Source: Limnobacter alexandrii
Lineage (GTDB): Bacteria > Pseudomonadota > Gammaproteobacteria > Burkholderiales > Burkholderiaceae_B
Assembly: GCF_005871185.1 (NCBI RefSeq)
Contig: NZ_SWKN01000008.1
Coordinates: 372,001 to 436,000, forward strand
Direction of reading: 5' to 3'
DNA length: 64,000 nucleotides
Within the stretch, counting starts at the first letter, position 1. Every line of letters starts with the position of its first letter. The notes below the pieces were generated by a model, which worked only from the letters and a program-made list of their open reading frames with translations, ran no database searches and was not told where the DNA came from. This document shows, in pieces, positions 55,404 to 64,000 of the stretch. The translations under genes were made by a program, and so were the position numbers.

Positions 55404-55802
55404 TTGTCAAACACACGGTCGGGCAGCATGTTGAATGAGTTCGCATTCGCTGCCCGAGTAGTATCTGTTTCGCGCAAACCTGAAAAGCTTGTTTTCAAAT
55501 TCACCTCAGAATGCGACTCGGGCATGCACGTCAAATTTGACCCCAGGTTTTTTCTGCTTCGCTCAACAATGGCTGGCCATGAGCAACACATGGTGTCTTT
55601 CTATCGCGCCTGGGTTTTGCCCTTCGGTATCTTCTTGTTTCCACAACAGTCCGCCTTGCTCAAAGCCAGGGCCTTGTTTGTGTCTGCGTCCTCTTCTGCT
55701 TTTCGGCAGTTGCGGGTTTTGGTCTGCCGCTTGCAATCCCATGAAAATGCGGATAAGCCTTCACTTTCCAGCTATTTTTGGAGGATGAATGTCCTCCGAT
55801 AA
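55404..55802 (+). CDS. Possible small protein between fabF and rpoE (uncertain)
   Basis: An open frame of 132 codons (TTG 55404; ATG 55428 would give 124 residues) fills the 396-base gap between fabF and rpoE and overlaps the rpoE start by 14 bases. It has no recognised domain. There is a hydrophobic stretch around AWVLPFGIFLFP. Gaps of this kind in Burkholderiales sometimes hold a small protein, but a second frame in the same region is also open, so this may be chance. No good ribosome site was seen. Confidence 0.35.
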   Translation: MSNTRSGSMLNEFAFAARVVSVSRKPEKLVFKFTSECDSGMHVKFDPRFFLLRSTMAGHEQHMVSFYRAWVLPFGIFLFPQQSALLKARALFVSASSSAFRQLRVLVCRLQSHENADKPSLSSYFWRMNVLR

Positions 55803-56391
55803 AGACGATGATTTGCTGATCGTTCAGCGTGTTCAGGCTGGGGACAAACTTGCGTTCAACTTGTTGGTGAACAAATACCACAGGCGAGTGGCCCGATTGC
55901 TGACGCGCATGGTTCGCAATCAGGAAGACATTGAGGACGTGGTGCAGGAAACCTTCATCAAAGCCTACCGGGCCATTGGCAATTTCCGTGGGGACAGTGC
56001 GTTTTACACCTGGATCTACCGCATTGCCATCAATACGGCCAAGAATTTGTTGGTGACTCAAGGGCGGCGTCCTTCTACCCTGAAAGAATCAAATGACGGG
56101 GACAGTGAAACTTTTGAAGACAATGCTGCTCTTAGTAACATTGATACGCCGGAATCGCTCTACCAAACCAAGCAGATCGGTGAAGCGGTCAATGAGGCCA
56201 TGGCGGCGTTGCCTGAGGAGTTGCGGTCGGCAATTGTCATGCGCGAGATTGATGGCCTGAGTTACGAAGAGATTGCTGCAGCAATGGATTGCCCAATTGG
56301 CACGGTTCGATCGCGAATCTTCCGCGCTAGAGAATCTATTGCAGCAAAAATCAAACCTTTGTTGGAACCCAAAGGCAGCAAGCGTTGGTAA
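55789..56391 (+). CDS. rpoE: RNA polymerase sigma factor RpoE (AlgU type)
   Basis: A 200-residue ECF sigma factor. Region 2 includes HRRVARLLTRMV and DIEDVVQETFIKAYRAI, region 4 LPEELRSAIVMREIDGLSYEEIA. GGAGG lies 4 bases upstream of ATG 55789. It governs the envelope-stress response and is held by RseA, encoded next. Confidence 0.96.
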   Translation: MSSDKDDDLLIVQRVQAGDKLAFNLLVNKYHRRVARLLTRMVRNQEDIEDVVQETFIKAYRAIGNFRGDSAFYTWIYRIAINTAKNLLVTQGRRPSTLKESNDGDSETFEDNAALSNIDTPESLYQTKQIGEAVNEAMAALPEELRSAIVMREIDGLSYEEIAAAMDCPIGTVRSRIFRARESIAAKIKPLLEPKGSKRW

Positions 56392-56407
56392 ACCGGTGAG
56401 TGTAGAA

Positions 56408-57058
56408 ATGAACAGAAACGAACAAATTTCCGCGATGTTGGATGGCGAGCTTGATGAGCTTGAGCTCAAGCGCCTTCTTGAGTCCATGGAAGCTGAAGAA
56501 GCCGAAGCCTGGCAAGGTTACTGTGCGGTGGGCGACTTGATTCGTTCCAGCGAGATGATTTCGTTTCACTCCCCGGGTTTGGTAGGGCGCATTGCCGCCA
56601 GCCTTGAAAGAGAACCCACTGTAGTTGCACCTGTACTGGCTGCCAAAATTGATCGGCAAACCGCCTTGCAGCGTGTATTTTCAGCGGGACGTTCGCGTCG
56701 TTTGCTGGCCTCGGTGGCTGCGGTGGGGTTTTTCAGCTTTGCATTGAACCAGGCAGTTCCGCCCCTGGACAGCCAGGTTCAAATGGTTCGAACGCAAGCA
56801 GTCGAAAACACATTTACGGATCAAGAGCTGGCACTTTGGCAAGAGTATTTCATGGCCCATCAGCAAAACAGCATTCGAGGCGGGTTGTCCGGTGTGTCCC
56901 CTATTGCCCGGGTGGAAGCTGATCGCCCGATGCTGGACAATACAGAAACCATCATCGTGAACAATTCTGGCGCTGGTGAATGGATGAATGTGTGGGAACC
57001 TTCCCCATACAGCACGGACCCCAGCGTTGAGTTCAACTACGTTTCATCCAGCCGCTAA
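56408..57058 (+). CDS. rseA: Anti-sigma factor RseA
   Basis: A 216-residue protein from ATG 56408, which has GGTGAG 8 bases upstream; GTG 56396 would add four residues. The N-terminal sigma-binding domain is MNRNEQISAMLDGELDE...QGYCAVGDLIR. A transmembrane helix lies at about 98-116 (RRLLASVAAVGFFSFAL), followed by a periplasmic C-terminus. It keeps sigmaE inactive until cleaved. Confidence 0.9.
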   Translation: MNRNEQISAMLDGELDELELKRLLESMEAEEAEAWQGYCAVGDLIRSSEMISFHSPGLVGRIAASLEREPTVVAPVLAAKIDRQTALQRVFSAGRSRRLLASVAAVGFFSFALNQAVPPLDSQVQMVRTQAVENTFTDQELALWQEYFMAHQQNSIRGGLSGVSPIARVEADRPMLDNTETIIVNNSGAGEWMNVWEPSPYSTDPSVEFNYVSSSR

Positions 57059-57072
57059 ATGACATTGAAACC

Positions 57073-58053
57073 ATGAAGATGTACCGCCCGTTTCACTTTG
57101 CCAAACACATTGCAACCGGCGTTTTTATGGCTTCGGTGGCTTTTTCCGCGCAAGCTGAGCAAAGTCTTTGGAGTTTGGTGTGGGCCAGCCACGATCAAGC
57201 CAAAACGCTCAGTTATTCCGGTTTGCTGATTACCGAGTCTGGCAAACATTCCCAAACCAGCAAATTGTTGCATCAGGCAACAGCGGGTGGTGAGTTCGAG
57301 GTTCTAGAGCGCCTGGATGGGCAACCCGCAAAATGGATTCGGCACAATGATCAAATTCAATGTGTGATCCCCGACCGAAAAATGATTCTCACCGAGAGAC
57401 GCCATACCTCGATTGCGTTTCCCCGAGTGCTGGCGGGTGCTGACGGCTCAAATTCTTTGGAAAAGCTTTACACCATTGACGAAATGCCGGGGCGCCGCGT
57501 GGCTGGCCGTGCGGTTAGAGTGCTGAAGTTGACTCCGAAAGACGATCTGCGTTACGAATATCGGCTGTATGTTGATCGTGAAAACAAACTGTTGATGCGT
57601 TCAGAGCTTTATTCGCCGCAAGGTGAAGTGCTTGAAAACGTGGGTTTCAAGGAAATATCATTTGAGCCGGCCTTGATTGAAAATCCGTCTTTGGCCAAAG
57701 CCGGCCCTGGCTGGAGGACAAGCAGCACCGAGGTGCGCAAGTTAAGCCCTGAAGAATTGGCCTATGATTTGCCCGACTTGGCGTTTGGTTTCAGGAAAGC
57801 AGACACCGTGTGTCGAGTGAAGTCCAAAGACGATCAAATTCATCAAACCGTGTATTCGGATGGCTTGTCCACCTTGTCGGTGTTTATTCAAAAAGTTCAG
57901 GCCAATCACTCCATGCCGCAAGTGCCCATGAGCCACGGTGCAGTGATGTCGAAGTCTGAAACTCAGGGCGAGCACTTGGTCACTGTGCTGGGTGAAGTTC
58001 CTGAGAAAACCTTGGGACTTTTTTTAAAGTCCGTTCGTTGGAAGTCTCAATAA
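57073..58053 (+). CDS. rseB: Sigma-E regulatory protein RseB (MucB)
   Basis: A 326-residue periplasmic protein with a signal peptide (hydrophobic GVFMASVAFSAQA, cleavage after about residue 28). The MucB/RseB N-domain shows YSGLLITESG, RRVAGRAVRVLKLTPKD and LYVDRENKLLMRSELY. It binds RseA and senses lipoprotein or LPS intermediates. It lies 14 bases after rseA. Confidence 0.93.
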   Translation: MKMYRPFHFAKHIATGVFMASVAFSAQAEQSLWSLVWASHDQAKTLSYSGLLITESGKHSQTSKLLHQATAGGEFEVLERLDGQPAKWIRHNDQIQCVIPDRKMILTERRHTSIAFPRVLAGADGSNSLEKLYTIDEMPGRRVAGRAVRVLKLTPKDDLRYEYRLYVDRENKLLMRSELYSPQGEVLENVGFKEISFEPALIENPSLAKAGPGWRTSSTEVRKLSPEELAYDLPDLAFGFRKADTVCRVKSKDDQIHQTVYSDGLSTLSVFIQKVQANHSMPQVPMSHGAVMSKSETQGEHLVTVLGEVPEKTLGLFLKSVRWKSQ

Positions 58054-58068
58054 CAAGGAAATTTTTAA

Positions 58069-59544
58069 ATGAGATCTGAAGTGTTGAATTCCCGAAACTT
58101 TGTATGGATGGCCTTTTTTTTGCTGGCCGCAGTGTTTTTTGCAGACTCGGTGCCTGCACATGCGCAGACCAATGCGCGCGGCTTGCCCGACTTTTCTGAT
58201 TTGGTGGATCGCGTCGGCCCTGCAGTGGTCAACATTCGTACCACTCAAAAAGTAAGCCAGAATCCGCAAGGTTTTCCCGGTTTTCCGGGTATGGATCCCA
58301 ATGATCCATTTTTCGAGTTTTTCCGCCGCTTTATGCCACCAGGCACACCCATGCCCGGGCAGCCTGGCCAGGCACCGCGCGGTGGGCAGCAAGCTCCTGA
58401 GCGTGAAGTGCCCAGTGGTGTGGGCTCAGGCTTTGTCATCGATTCCGATGGTTTCCTGCTGACCAACCACCACGTGGTAGATGGTGCGGAATCCATTATC
58501 GTGACTTTCCCGGACAAGCGGGAATTCAAAGGCAAGGTCATTGGTTCAGACCAGCGAACCGACGTTGCCTTGGTCAAAATTGAAGGCAAAAACCTTCCCT
58601 TCCTGAAAATCGGGAATGTGGCCAACACCAAGGTGGGTCAATGGGTGGTGGCAATTGGGTCGCCGTTTGGCCTGGAAAACTCGGTGACAGCCGGTATTGT
58701 GAGCGCCAAAGGCCGAGACACTGGTGAATATTTGCCCTTTATTCAAACCGACGTTGCCGTAAACCCAGGAAACTCGGGTGGCCCCTTGTTGAATCTCGAT
58801 GGTGAAGTGATCGGCATTAACTCCCAGATTTACAGCCGCACTGGCGGCTTCATGGGTATTTCTTTTGCCATTCCAATTGACGAAGCCATGCGTGTGGCCA
58901 AACAGCTGCGTGAAACTGGCAAGGTAAGCCGTGGTCGCATTGGTGTGGGCATTGGTGAGGTTGACAAAGACGTGGCGAAGGCCTTGGGCCTGGACTCTGC
59001 CGTGGGTGCCTTGGTGGGCTCTGTGGGCAAAGACAGCCCAGCGGACAAAGCGGGCGTGATTGCAGGCGACATTATTTTGCGGTTTGATGGCAAAAAGGTG
59101 GAGAAAGCCTCTGATTTGCCACGCATCGTGGGTGAAACCAAGCCGGGCAGCAAGGTCAACATGGTTTTGTGGCGCAAGGGCGCTGAAAAAACCGTGTCGA
59201 TTACGGTAGGAGAATTTGAGAATGAGGCTGCCAAACCAGCAGCTGCGCCTGCTGAAAAACCAAAGGCTGCTGAGGCCGATAAACTGGGTTTGACAGTGAC
59301 TGATCCTACTGCCCAGGAAAAGTCGGCGTTGAACCTGAGCGGTGGCGTGGTCGTGCGCAACGCAGTGGGTATGGCTGCATCTGCGGGCATTACGGTGGGT
59401 GACGTCATCCTGCGTGTGGGCCGAACCGATATCACTTCGGCCAAACAGTTTGCAGACTTGGTCAAGGCCATTCCAAAAGGACAGGCCGCCCCAATGTTGG
59501 TGCGCCGCGGCGAGAACTCTTTCTTCGTGGTGTTGACACCCTGA
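58069..59544 (+). CDS. mucD: Periplasmic serine protease MucD (DegP/HtrA family)
   Basis: A 491-residue protease with a signal peptide to about residue 32. The triad is His135 (LLTNHHVVDG), Asp165 (RTDVALVKI) and Ser236 (NPGNSGGPLL). Two PDZ domains follow (about 280-375 and 400-490). A Gly/Pro-rich loop lies at 64-115. It degrades misfolded periplasmic proteins and closes the sigmaE operon. Confidence 0.95.
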   Translation: MRSEVLNSRNFVWMAFFLLAAVFFADSVPAHAQTNARGLPDFSDLVDRVGPAVVNIRTTQKVSQNPQGFPGFPGMDPNDPFFEFFRRFMPPGTPMPGQPGQAPRGGQQAPEREVPSGVGSGFVIDSDGFLLTNHHVVDGAESIIVTFPDKREFKGKVIGSDQRTDVALVKIEGKNLPFLKIGNVANTKVGQWVVAIGSPFGLENSVTAGIVSAKGRDTGEYLPFIQTDVAVNPGNSGGPLLNLDGEVIGINSQIYSRTGGFMGISFAIPIDEAMRVAKQLRETGKVSRGRIGVGIGEVDKDVAKALGLDSAVGALVGSVGKDSPADKAGVIAGDIILRFDGKKVEKASDLPRIVGETKPGSKVNMVLWRKGAEKTVSITVGEFENEAAKPAAAPAEKPKAAEADKLGLTVTDPTAQEKSALNLSGGVVVRNAVGMAASAGITVGDVILRVGRTDITSAKQFADLVKAIPKGQAAPMLVRRGENSFFVVLTP

Positions 59545-59634
59545 GCCTTAAGTTCTGAACAACTCGGCGGGCCTGGCGAAATATGCTGTAAAGCAAGGCC
59601 TGATCGGGTAAAATGACACGTTACCGAAATTTTC

Positions 59635-59658
59635 AGGGGGCCGAGCAGCCCCCTTTTT
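59635..59658 (+). terminator. Terminator-like hairpin between mucD and lepA
   Basis: Stem AGGGGGC/GCCCCCT (59635-59641, 59648-59654) with a 6-base loop and a T-run to 59658. It ends two bases before the first possible lepA ATG. It would end the mucD operon, or act as an attenuator of lepA. Confidence 0.8.
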
Positions 59659-59659
59659 A

Positions 59660-61462
59660 ATGATGCAAATGCAGCACATACGCAATTTTTCGATCATCGC
59701 CCACATTGATCACGGGAAATCTACGCTGGCCGATCGCCTGATCCACAAATGTGGCGGCCTGAGCGATCGGGAAATGGATTCTCAAGTGCTTGATTCTATG
59801 GACATTGAGCGGGAGCGTGGCATTACCATCAAGGCCCAAACCGCAGCACTTACCTACAAGGCCAAAGACGGCAACACCTATTTGCTCAATCTGATCGACA
59901 CGCCAGGGCACGTCGACTTTTCTTATGAAGTAAGCCGGTCACTATCTGCTTGTGAAGGTGCATTGCTGGTTGTGGATGCCTCGCAAGGGGTTGAAGCCCA
60001 AACTGTGGCCAATTGCTACACAGCCTTGGACCTGGGCGTTGAAGTTTTACCGGTGTTGAACAAAATTGATTTGCCGCAAGCTGACCCTGAAAATGCGAAG
60101 TCTGAAATTGAAGACGTCATTGGCATTGATGCATCCGAGGCCATTGCAATTTCAGCCAAAACCGGGCTTGGCGTTGAGGATGTACTTGAGCTGATTGTGA
60201 ACAAGGTACCACCTGCGCGCGGCAGCCGTGATGCACCTTTGCAAGCCCTGATTATCGATAGTTGGTTTGACAATTATGTGGGCGTGGTGATGCTGGTACG
60301 TGTCATCAATGGCGTGCTGAACCGCAAAGACAAAATCAAGCTGATGGCTACAGGCGATACCTACATTGCCGACGACGTGGGTGTGTTTACGCCAAAGTCG
60401 GTTGCGCGTGAATCGCTGTCTGCTGGCGAGGTGGGGTACATCAACGCGGGTATCAAGTTGCTTGAAAGTGCGAAGGTTGGTGACACAGTGACCTTGGCGG
60501 GCAAGCCTGCCGACAAACCTTTGCCTGGTTTCAAGGAAGTGCAGTCCCAAGTGTTTGCTGGTTTGTTCCCCGTAGAATCAAACCAGTACGAGGCTTTGCG
60601 TGAGGCGCTGGACAAACTGCGCTTGAACGATGCCGCTTTGAATTACGAGCCTGAAGTATCGCAGGCCCTGGGCTTTGGTTTCCGTTGTGGTTTCCTGGGT
60701 ATGTTGCACATGGACATTGTGCAAGAGCGCCTGGAGCGTGAGTTCGACATGGATTTGATTACCACTGCTCCAACAGTGGTCTATGAAATCAAACAGCGTG
60801 ATGGCACCATTCTGCGGGTAGACAATCCCTCCAAGATGCCCGACCTGAGCAAGGTTGATGAAATTCGCGAACCGATTGTAACCGTGAATTTGTTGATGCC
60901 CCAAGAGTATGTAGGCTCGGTGATGACGCTGTGCACAGGGCGGCGCGGCACACAAACCAATATGGTTTACCACGGGCGTCAAGTGCGAATTACGTTTGAG
61001 ATGCCCATGGCCGAAATTGTGCTCGACTTCTTCGATAAACTGAAGTCGACCTCACGTGGTTATGCGTCAATGGACTATTCCTTCAAGGAATACAGGCCGG
61101 CAGATATCGTGAAGGTTGATATGCTGATCAACGGTGAAAAAGTAGACGCTTTGTCGATCATGGTTCACCGAAGCAATGCGGTTTATCGTGGCCGTGCTGT
61201 GGCTGGCAAAATGCGGGAAATCATTTCTCGCCAAATGTTTGATGTTGCGATTCAAGCGGCAATTGGCGCCAATATTATTGCCCGTGAAACAGTGAAGGCT
61301 TTGCGAAAAAACGTGTTGGCCAAGTGTTACGGTGGCGATATTTCACGCAAGAAAAAACTGTTGGAAAAGCAGAAGGCAGGCAAGAAGCGCATGAAGCAGG
61401 TTGGTAATGTGGAAATTCCACAAGAAGCGTTTTTGGCCATTCTCCAAGTGGAAGACAAATAA
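59660..61462 (+). CDS. lepA: Elongation factor 4 (LepA)
   Basis: A 600-residue translational GTPase; starts at ATG 59660, 59663 or 59669 are possible, the last matching E. coli ([19 protein letters not shown]). G-domain motifs are [17 protein letters not shown] and NKIDLPQAD. The C-terminal LepA domain ends in [20 protein letters not shown]. It back-translocates stalled ribosomes. No Shine-Dalgarno precedes any of the three ATGs; a terminator-like hairpin occupies that place. Confidence 0.95.
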   Translation: MMQMQHIRNFSIIAHIDHGKSTLADRLIHKCGGLSDREMDSQVLDSMDIERERGITIKAQTAALTYKAKDGNTYLLNLIDTPGHVDFSYEVSRSLSACEGALLVVDASQGVEAQTVANCYTALDLGVEVLPVLNKIDLPQADPENAKSEIEDVIGIDASEAIAISAKTGLGVEDVLELIVNKVPPARGSRDAPLQALIIDSWFDNYVGVVMLVRVINGVLNRKDKIKLMATGDTYIADDVGVFTPKSVARESLSAGEVGYINAGIKLLESAKVGDTVTLAGKPADKPLPGFKEVQSQVFAGLFPVESNQYEALREALDKLRLNDAALNYEPEVSQALGFGFRCGFLGMLHMDIVQERLEREFDMDLITTAPTVVYEIKQRDGTILRVDNPSKMPDLSKVDEIREPIVTVNLLMPQEYVGSVMTLCTGRRGTQTNMVYHGRQVRITFEMPMAEIVLDFFDKLKSTSRGYASMDYSFKEYRPADIVKVDMLINGEKVDALSIMVHRSNAVYRGRAVAGKMREIISRQMFDVAIQAAIGANIIARETVKALRKNVLAKCYGGDISRKKKLLEKQKAGKKRMKQVGNVEIPQEAFLAILQVEDK

Positions 61463-61464
61463 CA

Positions 61465-62325
61465 ATGAATTTTTCCCTGATCCTGTTTTTGCTGGTGTTG
61501 TTCACCGGCTTTTTCTATGCGCTTGATGTGTTTGTGTTCAAGCCAAAAAGAAAAATGGCAGCAGAGCAAGCCCTTGCCGGTTCAAGTGCAGGTGTGGGTG
61601 GCGACACTGAAAGACGCATTCGCCAGCAGTACATGAAGCAGCCTTTGTGGCTTGAATACAGTGCAAGCTTTTTTCCAGTCATTTTGTTTGTGTTTGTGTT
61701 GCGCTCGTTTGTGGTGGAGCCGTTTAAGATTCCATCAGGTTCCATGATCCCTACGTTGTTGATTGGTGATTTGATTTTGGTGAACAAATTCACCTACGGC
61801 ATTCGCTTGCCGATTGTCGACAAGAAAATAATTCCCATCAACGACCCTCAGCGTGGCGATGTCATGGTGTTTCGTTATCCTCTTGACCCCTCGCTGGATT
61901 ACATCAAGCGTGTGGTGGGTGTGGGTGGCGACGTGGTGGAATATCGCAACAAGAAGCTGTCGATCAATGGGCAAGTATTGCCTGTAAAAGAGCTGGACAA
62001 ATACTACGATCCGAACAGTTTTTCATATTCGCTTCAGTTTCAGGAAACTTTGGGTGGCAAGAAACACCTGGTGCTTAATGATGAAGATGCGCCACCTTAT
62101 GTGATTGGTGCGCAGACCTTCAAGAATCGTGATAACTGCAAATACGATGTGACTGGTTTTCGCTGTGTGGTGCCGCAAGGACATTACTTCATGATGGGGG
62201 ACAATCGGGACAATTCCAGCGACAGTCGTATTTGGGGCTTTGTTTCAGATGAGCAGGTAGTTGGCAAGGCATTCTTGGTGTGGATGAACTTCAATGACTT
62301 TTCCCGAATTGGCTTGTTTCACTAA
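61465..62325 (+). CDS. lepB: Signal peptidase I
   Basis: A 286-residue inner-membrane protease. Two N-terminal helices lie at about 3-22 and 66-82. The catalytic dyad is Ser93 (PSGSMIPTL) and Lys148 (DYIKRVVGVGGD), and MGDNRDNSSDSR is the family C-terminal block. It cuts signal peptides of exported proteins. It is 2 bases downstream of lepA. Confidence 0.96.
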   Translation: MNFSLILFLLVLFTGFFYALDVFVFKPKRKMAAEQALAGSSAGVGGDTERRIRQQYMKQPLWLEYSASFFPVILFVFVLRSFVVEPFKIPSGSMIPTLLIGDLILVNKFTYGIRLPIVDKKIIPINDPQRGDVMVFRYPLDPSLDYIKRVVGVGGDVVEYRNKKLSINGQVLPVKELDKYYDPNSFSYSLQFQETLGGKKHLVLNDEDAPPYVIGAQTFKNRDNCKYDVTGFRCVVPQGHYFMMGDNRDNSSDSRIWGFVSDEQVVGKAFLVWMNFNDFSRIGLFH

Positions 62326-62344
62326 AGCCAGCTGGAGGTATTGA

Positions 62345-63061
62345 GTGGACAGTTCAAAGTATTCAAGTCTTGAAGCTGCATTGGGGTACTCGTTCAAAGA
62401 CCAGGCTTTGCTTCGCCTTGCCTTGACTCACCGCAGCTACAGCAGCCATCACAACGAGCGTCTGGAATTTCTGGGTGACAGTGTGTTGAATTGCGCAGCC
62501 TCCATTTTGTTGTTCGAATCGCATCCAGACATGGATGAGGGCAAGATGTCGAGGGTGCGCTCGCACCTTGTAAAACAGGACTGCCTGGCCATGGTGGGCC
62601 GCAACTTATTGCTTGATCAATACCTGTTTTTGGGGGCTGGCGAGCTGCGCAGTGCAAAAGCGATCAAGGACAGCATCGTGGCCGACGGTCTGGAGGCCCT
62701 TTTTGGCGCCATTCTTCTGGACTCAGGTTTTGAGGCAGCCCGCGATTGTGTGGTGCGTTTGCTCAAGCCTGTAATGCTTGAAACCCCGATTGAGTCCATG
62801 GGCAAAGACCCCAAAACCCGCTTGCAGGAATTGCTGCAAGGCAAACGCTTGAAGCTGCCAATCTACCGCGTGTTGGTGGAGGGGGGCACCTCGGCCAGTC
62901 CCGAATTCAGCGTGGAATGCTCGGTTGAAGATCTTGAAATTACCAAGGTTGGACAGGGACATTCTCGCAGGGTGGCCGAGCAGCACGCCGCGCAAGCGGT
63001 GCTTATCGAATTGCTTGAACGGGAGTATTCTGACCCCAACCAAGCCAGCAGGAGGCAATAA
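62345..63061 (+). CDS. rnc: Ribonuclease III
   Basis: A 238-residue enzyme starting at GTG 62345, with GGAGG 6 bases upstream. The signature NERLEFLGDSVL lies at about 38-49, followed by the second acidic site in KDSIVADGLEALFGA, and a C-terminal double-stranded RNA-binding domain from about residue 157. It processes rRNA and other duplex RNA. Gene order lepB-rnc-era is canonical. Confidence 0.96.
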   Translation: MDSSKYSSLEAALGYSFKDQALLRLALTHRSYSSHHNERLEFLGDSVLNCAASILLFESHPDMDEGKMSRVRSHLVKQDCLAMVGRNLLLDQYLFLGAGELRSAKAIKDSIVADGLEALFGAILLDSGFEAARDCVVRLLKPVMLETPIESMGKDPKTRLQELLQGKRLKLPIYRVLVEGGTSASPEFSVECSVEDLEITKVGQGHSRRVAEQHAAQAVLIELLEREYSDPNQASRRQ

Positions 63062-63062
63062 C

Positions 63063-63959
63063 ATGGCCGAATCAAAGTGCGGCGTGATTGCCGTGGTGGG
63101 ACGCCCGAATGTGGGCAAATCCACCCTGATGAACGGAATGATTGGCGAGCATTTGTCGATTACGTCCAGCAAACCACAAACCACCCGTCACCGGGTGCTT
63201 GGGGTAATGACTGAAACCATCAAAGACGTGCCCACCCAGTTTATTTTTGTGGATACACCTGGCTTTCAAACCAAGCATTCAAACGCCTTGAATAAAACCA
63301 TGAACCGCGCTGTGCTGACCGCGCTGGCCGATGTGAACGTGATTTTGTGGGTCATTGAGCAAGGCAAATTGACCCCGGCGGACATGAAAGTACTGGAGCT
63401 GTGCCCCAAGGGTGTGCCGTTGGTGGCGGTGGTTAACAAGGTGGATTTGCTTGAAAAGAAAGCGGAGATACTGCCTTTTCTTGAGAAGGTAAGTGGGCAA
63501 CGCAATTTTGATGCGATTGTGCCCTTGAGCGCGCAAGCCATCAAAAACCTGGATGCACTGAAAGAGGCTGTTTCTGCCTTGTTGCCCGAGCAGCCCTTCT
63601 TTTACGACGAAGATACTTTGACCGATCGTCCGGAAAAGTTTCTGGCAGCTGAGCGTATTCGAGAAAAGCTGTTTCGTTTGGTGGGCGACGAATTGCCTTA
63701 CACCTGCACTGTGGTGATTGATAAATTCGAGATTGAGGATGGTCGCCGGCTTATTTATGCTTCCATTCTTGTTGATCGTTCTTCTCACAAAGCCATGATT
63801 ATTGGCAAGGGTGGCGAAAAGCTGAAGCGAATTGGCTCCGAGGCGCGCCAGGACATGGAGCGCTTGTTTGGCGGCAGCGTGCACCTGGAAACCTGGGTGA
63901 AAGTGCGCAGCGGTTGGGCGGACAATGCAACCTTGCTTCAAAGCCTGGGGTATGAATAA
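63063..63959 (+). CDS. era: GTPase Era
   Basis: A 298-residue protein starting at ATG 63063, with AGGAGG 7 bases upstream. G1 is GRPNVGKST (13-21), G3 DTPGFQ, G4 NKVDLLEK. The C-terminal KH domain contains IIGKGGEKLKRIGSEARQDME. It binds 16S rRNA during small-subunit assembly. One base separates it from rnc. Confidence 0.97.
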   Translation: MAESKCGVIAVVGRPNVGKSTLMNGMIGEHLSITSSKPQTTRHRVLGVMTETIKDVPTQFIFVDTPGFQTKHSNALNKTMNRAVLTALADVNVILWVIEQGKLTPADMKVLELCPKGVPLVAVVNKVDLLEKKAEILPFLEKVSGQRNFDAIVPLSAQAIKNLDALKEAVSALLPEQPFFYDEDTLTDRPEKFLAAERIREKLFRLVGDELPYTCTVVIDKFEIEDGRRLIYASILVDRSSHKAMIIGKGGEKLKRIGSEARQDMERLFGGSVHLETWVKVRSGWADNATLLQSLGYE

Positions 63960-64000
63960 CACTCGATCCAACACGGATTTTGCCTATGTACTGCACAGTG
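63952..64000 (+). CDS. recO: DNA repair protein RecO (partial, N-terminus)
   Basis: The first 16 codons from ATG 63952 read MNNTRSNTDFAYVLHS. The motif FAYVLHS matches the beginning of RecO, and recO follows era in most Proteobacteria. It overlaps the era stop by 8 bases and runs off the right edge. Confidence 0.8.
   Translation, partial: MNNTRSNTDFAYVLHS

Overview
The window reads as a chromosomal segment of a betaproteobacterium of the order Burkholderiales. The genus Limnobacter is an inference from overall feel and gene order, not something the sequence proves. Support for the order comes from the conserved run yceD-rpmF-plsX-fabH-fabD-fabG-acpP-fabF-rpoE-rseA-rseB-mucD-lepA-lepB-rnc-era-recO, the RNase E gene divergent from rluC, the flhDC pair, and a formate dehydrogenase locus of the DUF3305/DUF3306 type. 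Almost every base is coding. I see no tRNA, rRNA, CRISPR array, insertion sequence or prophage.

Layout. 1-600 (minus): flhD and the first part of flhC, the flagellar master regulator. 795-11072: an alpha/beta hydrolase, an amidase-signature enzyme, a YchJ-type SEC-C protein, a small heat-shock protein with a sigma32-like promoter and a ROSE-like RNA thermometer, the 5-oxoprolinase genes pxpB-pxpC-pxpA, a YkgJ cysteine-cluster protein, a cNMP/CBS/DUF294 protein followed by a DnaQ-type exonuclease, and mnmH. 11096-15279 (minus): a lipid or acyl-CoA operon of 2,4-dienoyl-CoA reductase, a DUF4442 hotdog protein, an iron-dependent alcohol dehydrogenase and a 4HBT thioesterase, with a candidate TetR-type operator upstream. 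15447-21039 (plus): an FtsX-type permease without its ATPase, a group II truncated globin, rmuC and an asparaginase.

21048-27940 (minus) is the most unusual block. It is a complete type I secretion operon: an ABC exporter with a degenerate C39-like N-terminus, an HlyD adaptor, a TolC-like protein that carries an extra C-terminal SnoaL/NTF2-like domain, and between adaptor and TolC a 399-residue, 17-cysteine, acidic (Pro-Glu)-repeat protein with one cadherin-like domain. That protein is the probable substrate and has no RTX repeats.

28040-41249 is a formate respiration locus. moaA-fdhD-mobA-moeA (molybdenum cofactor synthesis and FDH sulfuration) run leftward. A nine-gene operon runs rightward: DUF3305, DUF3306, a multi-[4Fe-4S] protein, a TorD-like chaperone, a small Tat protein, the catalytic subunit fdhA with an active-site cysteine, the iron-sulfur subunit, a small putative lipoprotein and the cytochrome b subunit. 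Repeated GATAC/GTATC inverted repeats lie in both non-coding gaps of this locus. The operon ends in a bidirectional terminator shared with rne.

41335-64000 is housekeeping: rne, rluC, a HAD phosphatase, a Rieske protein, sppA, an RsmI-like methyltransferase, maf, the fatty-acid synthesis cluster, the sigmaE envelope-stress operon with mucD, then lepA (preceded by a terminator-like hairpin right before its start), lepB, rnc, era and the first codons of recO.
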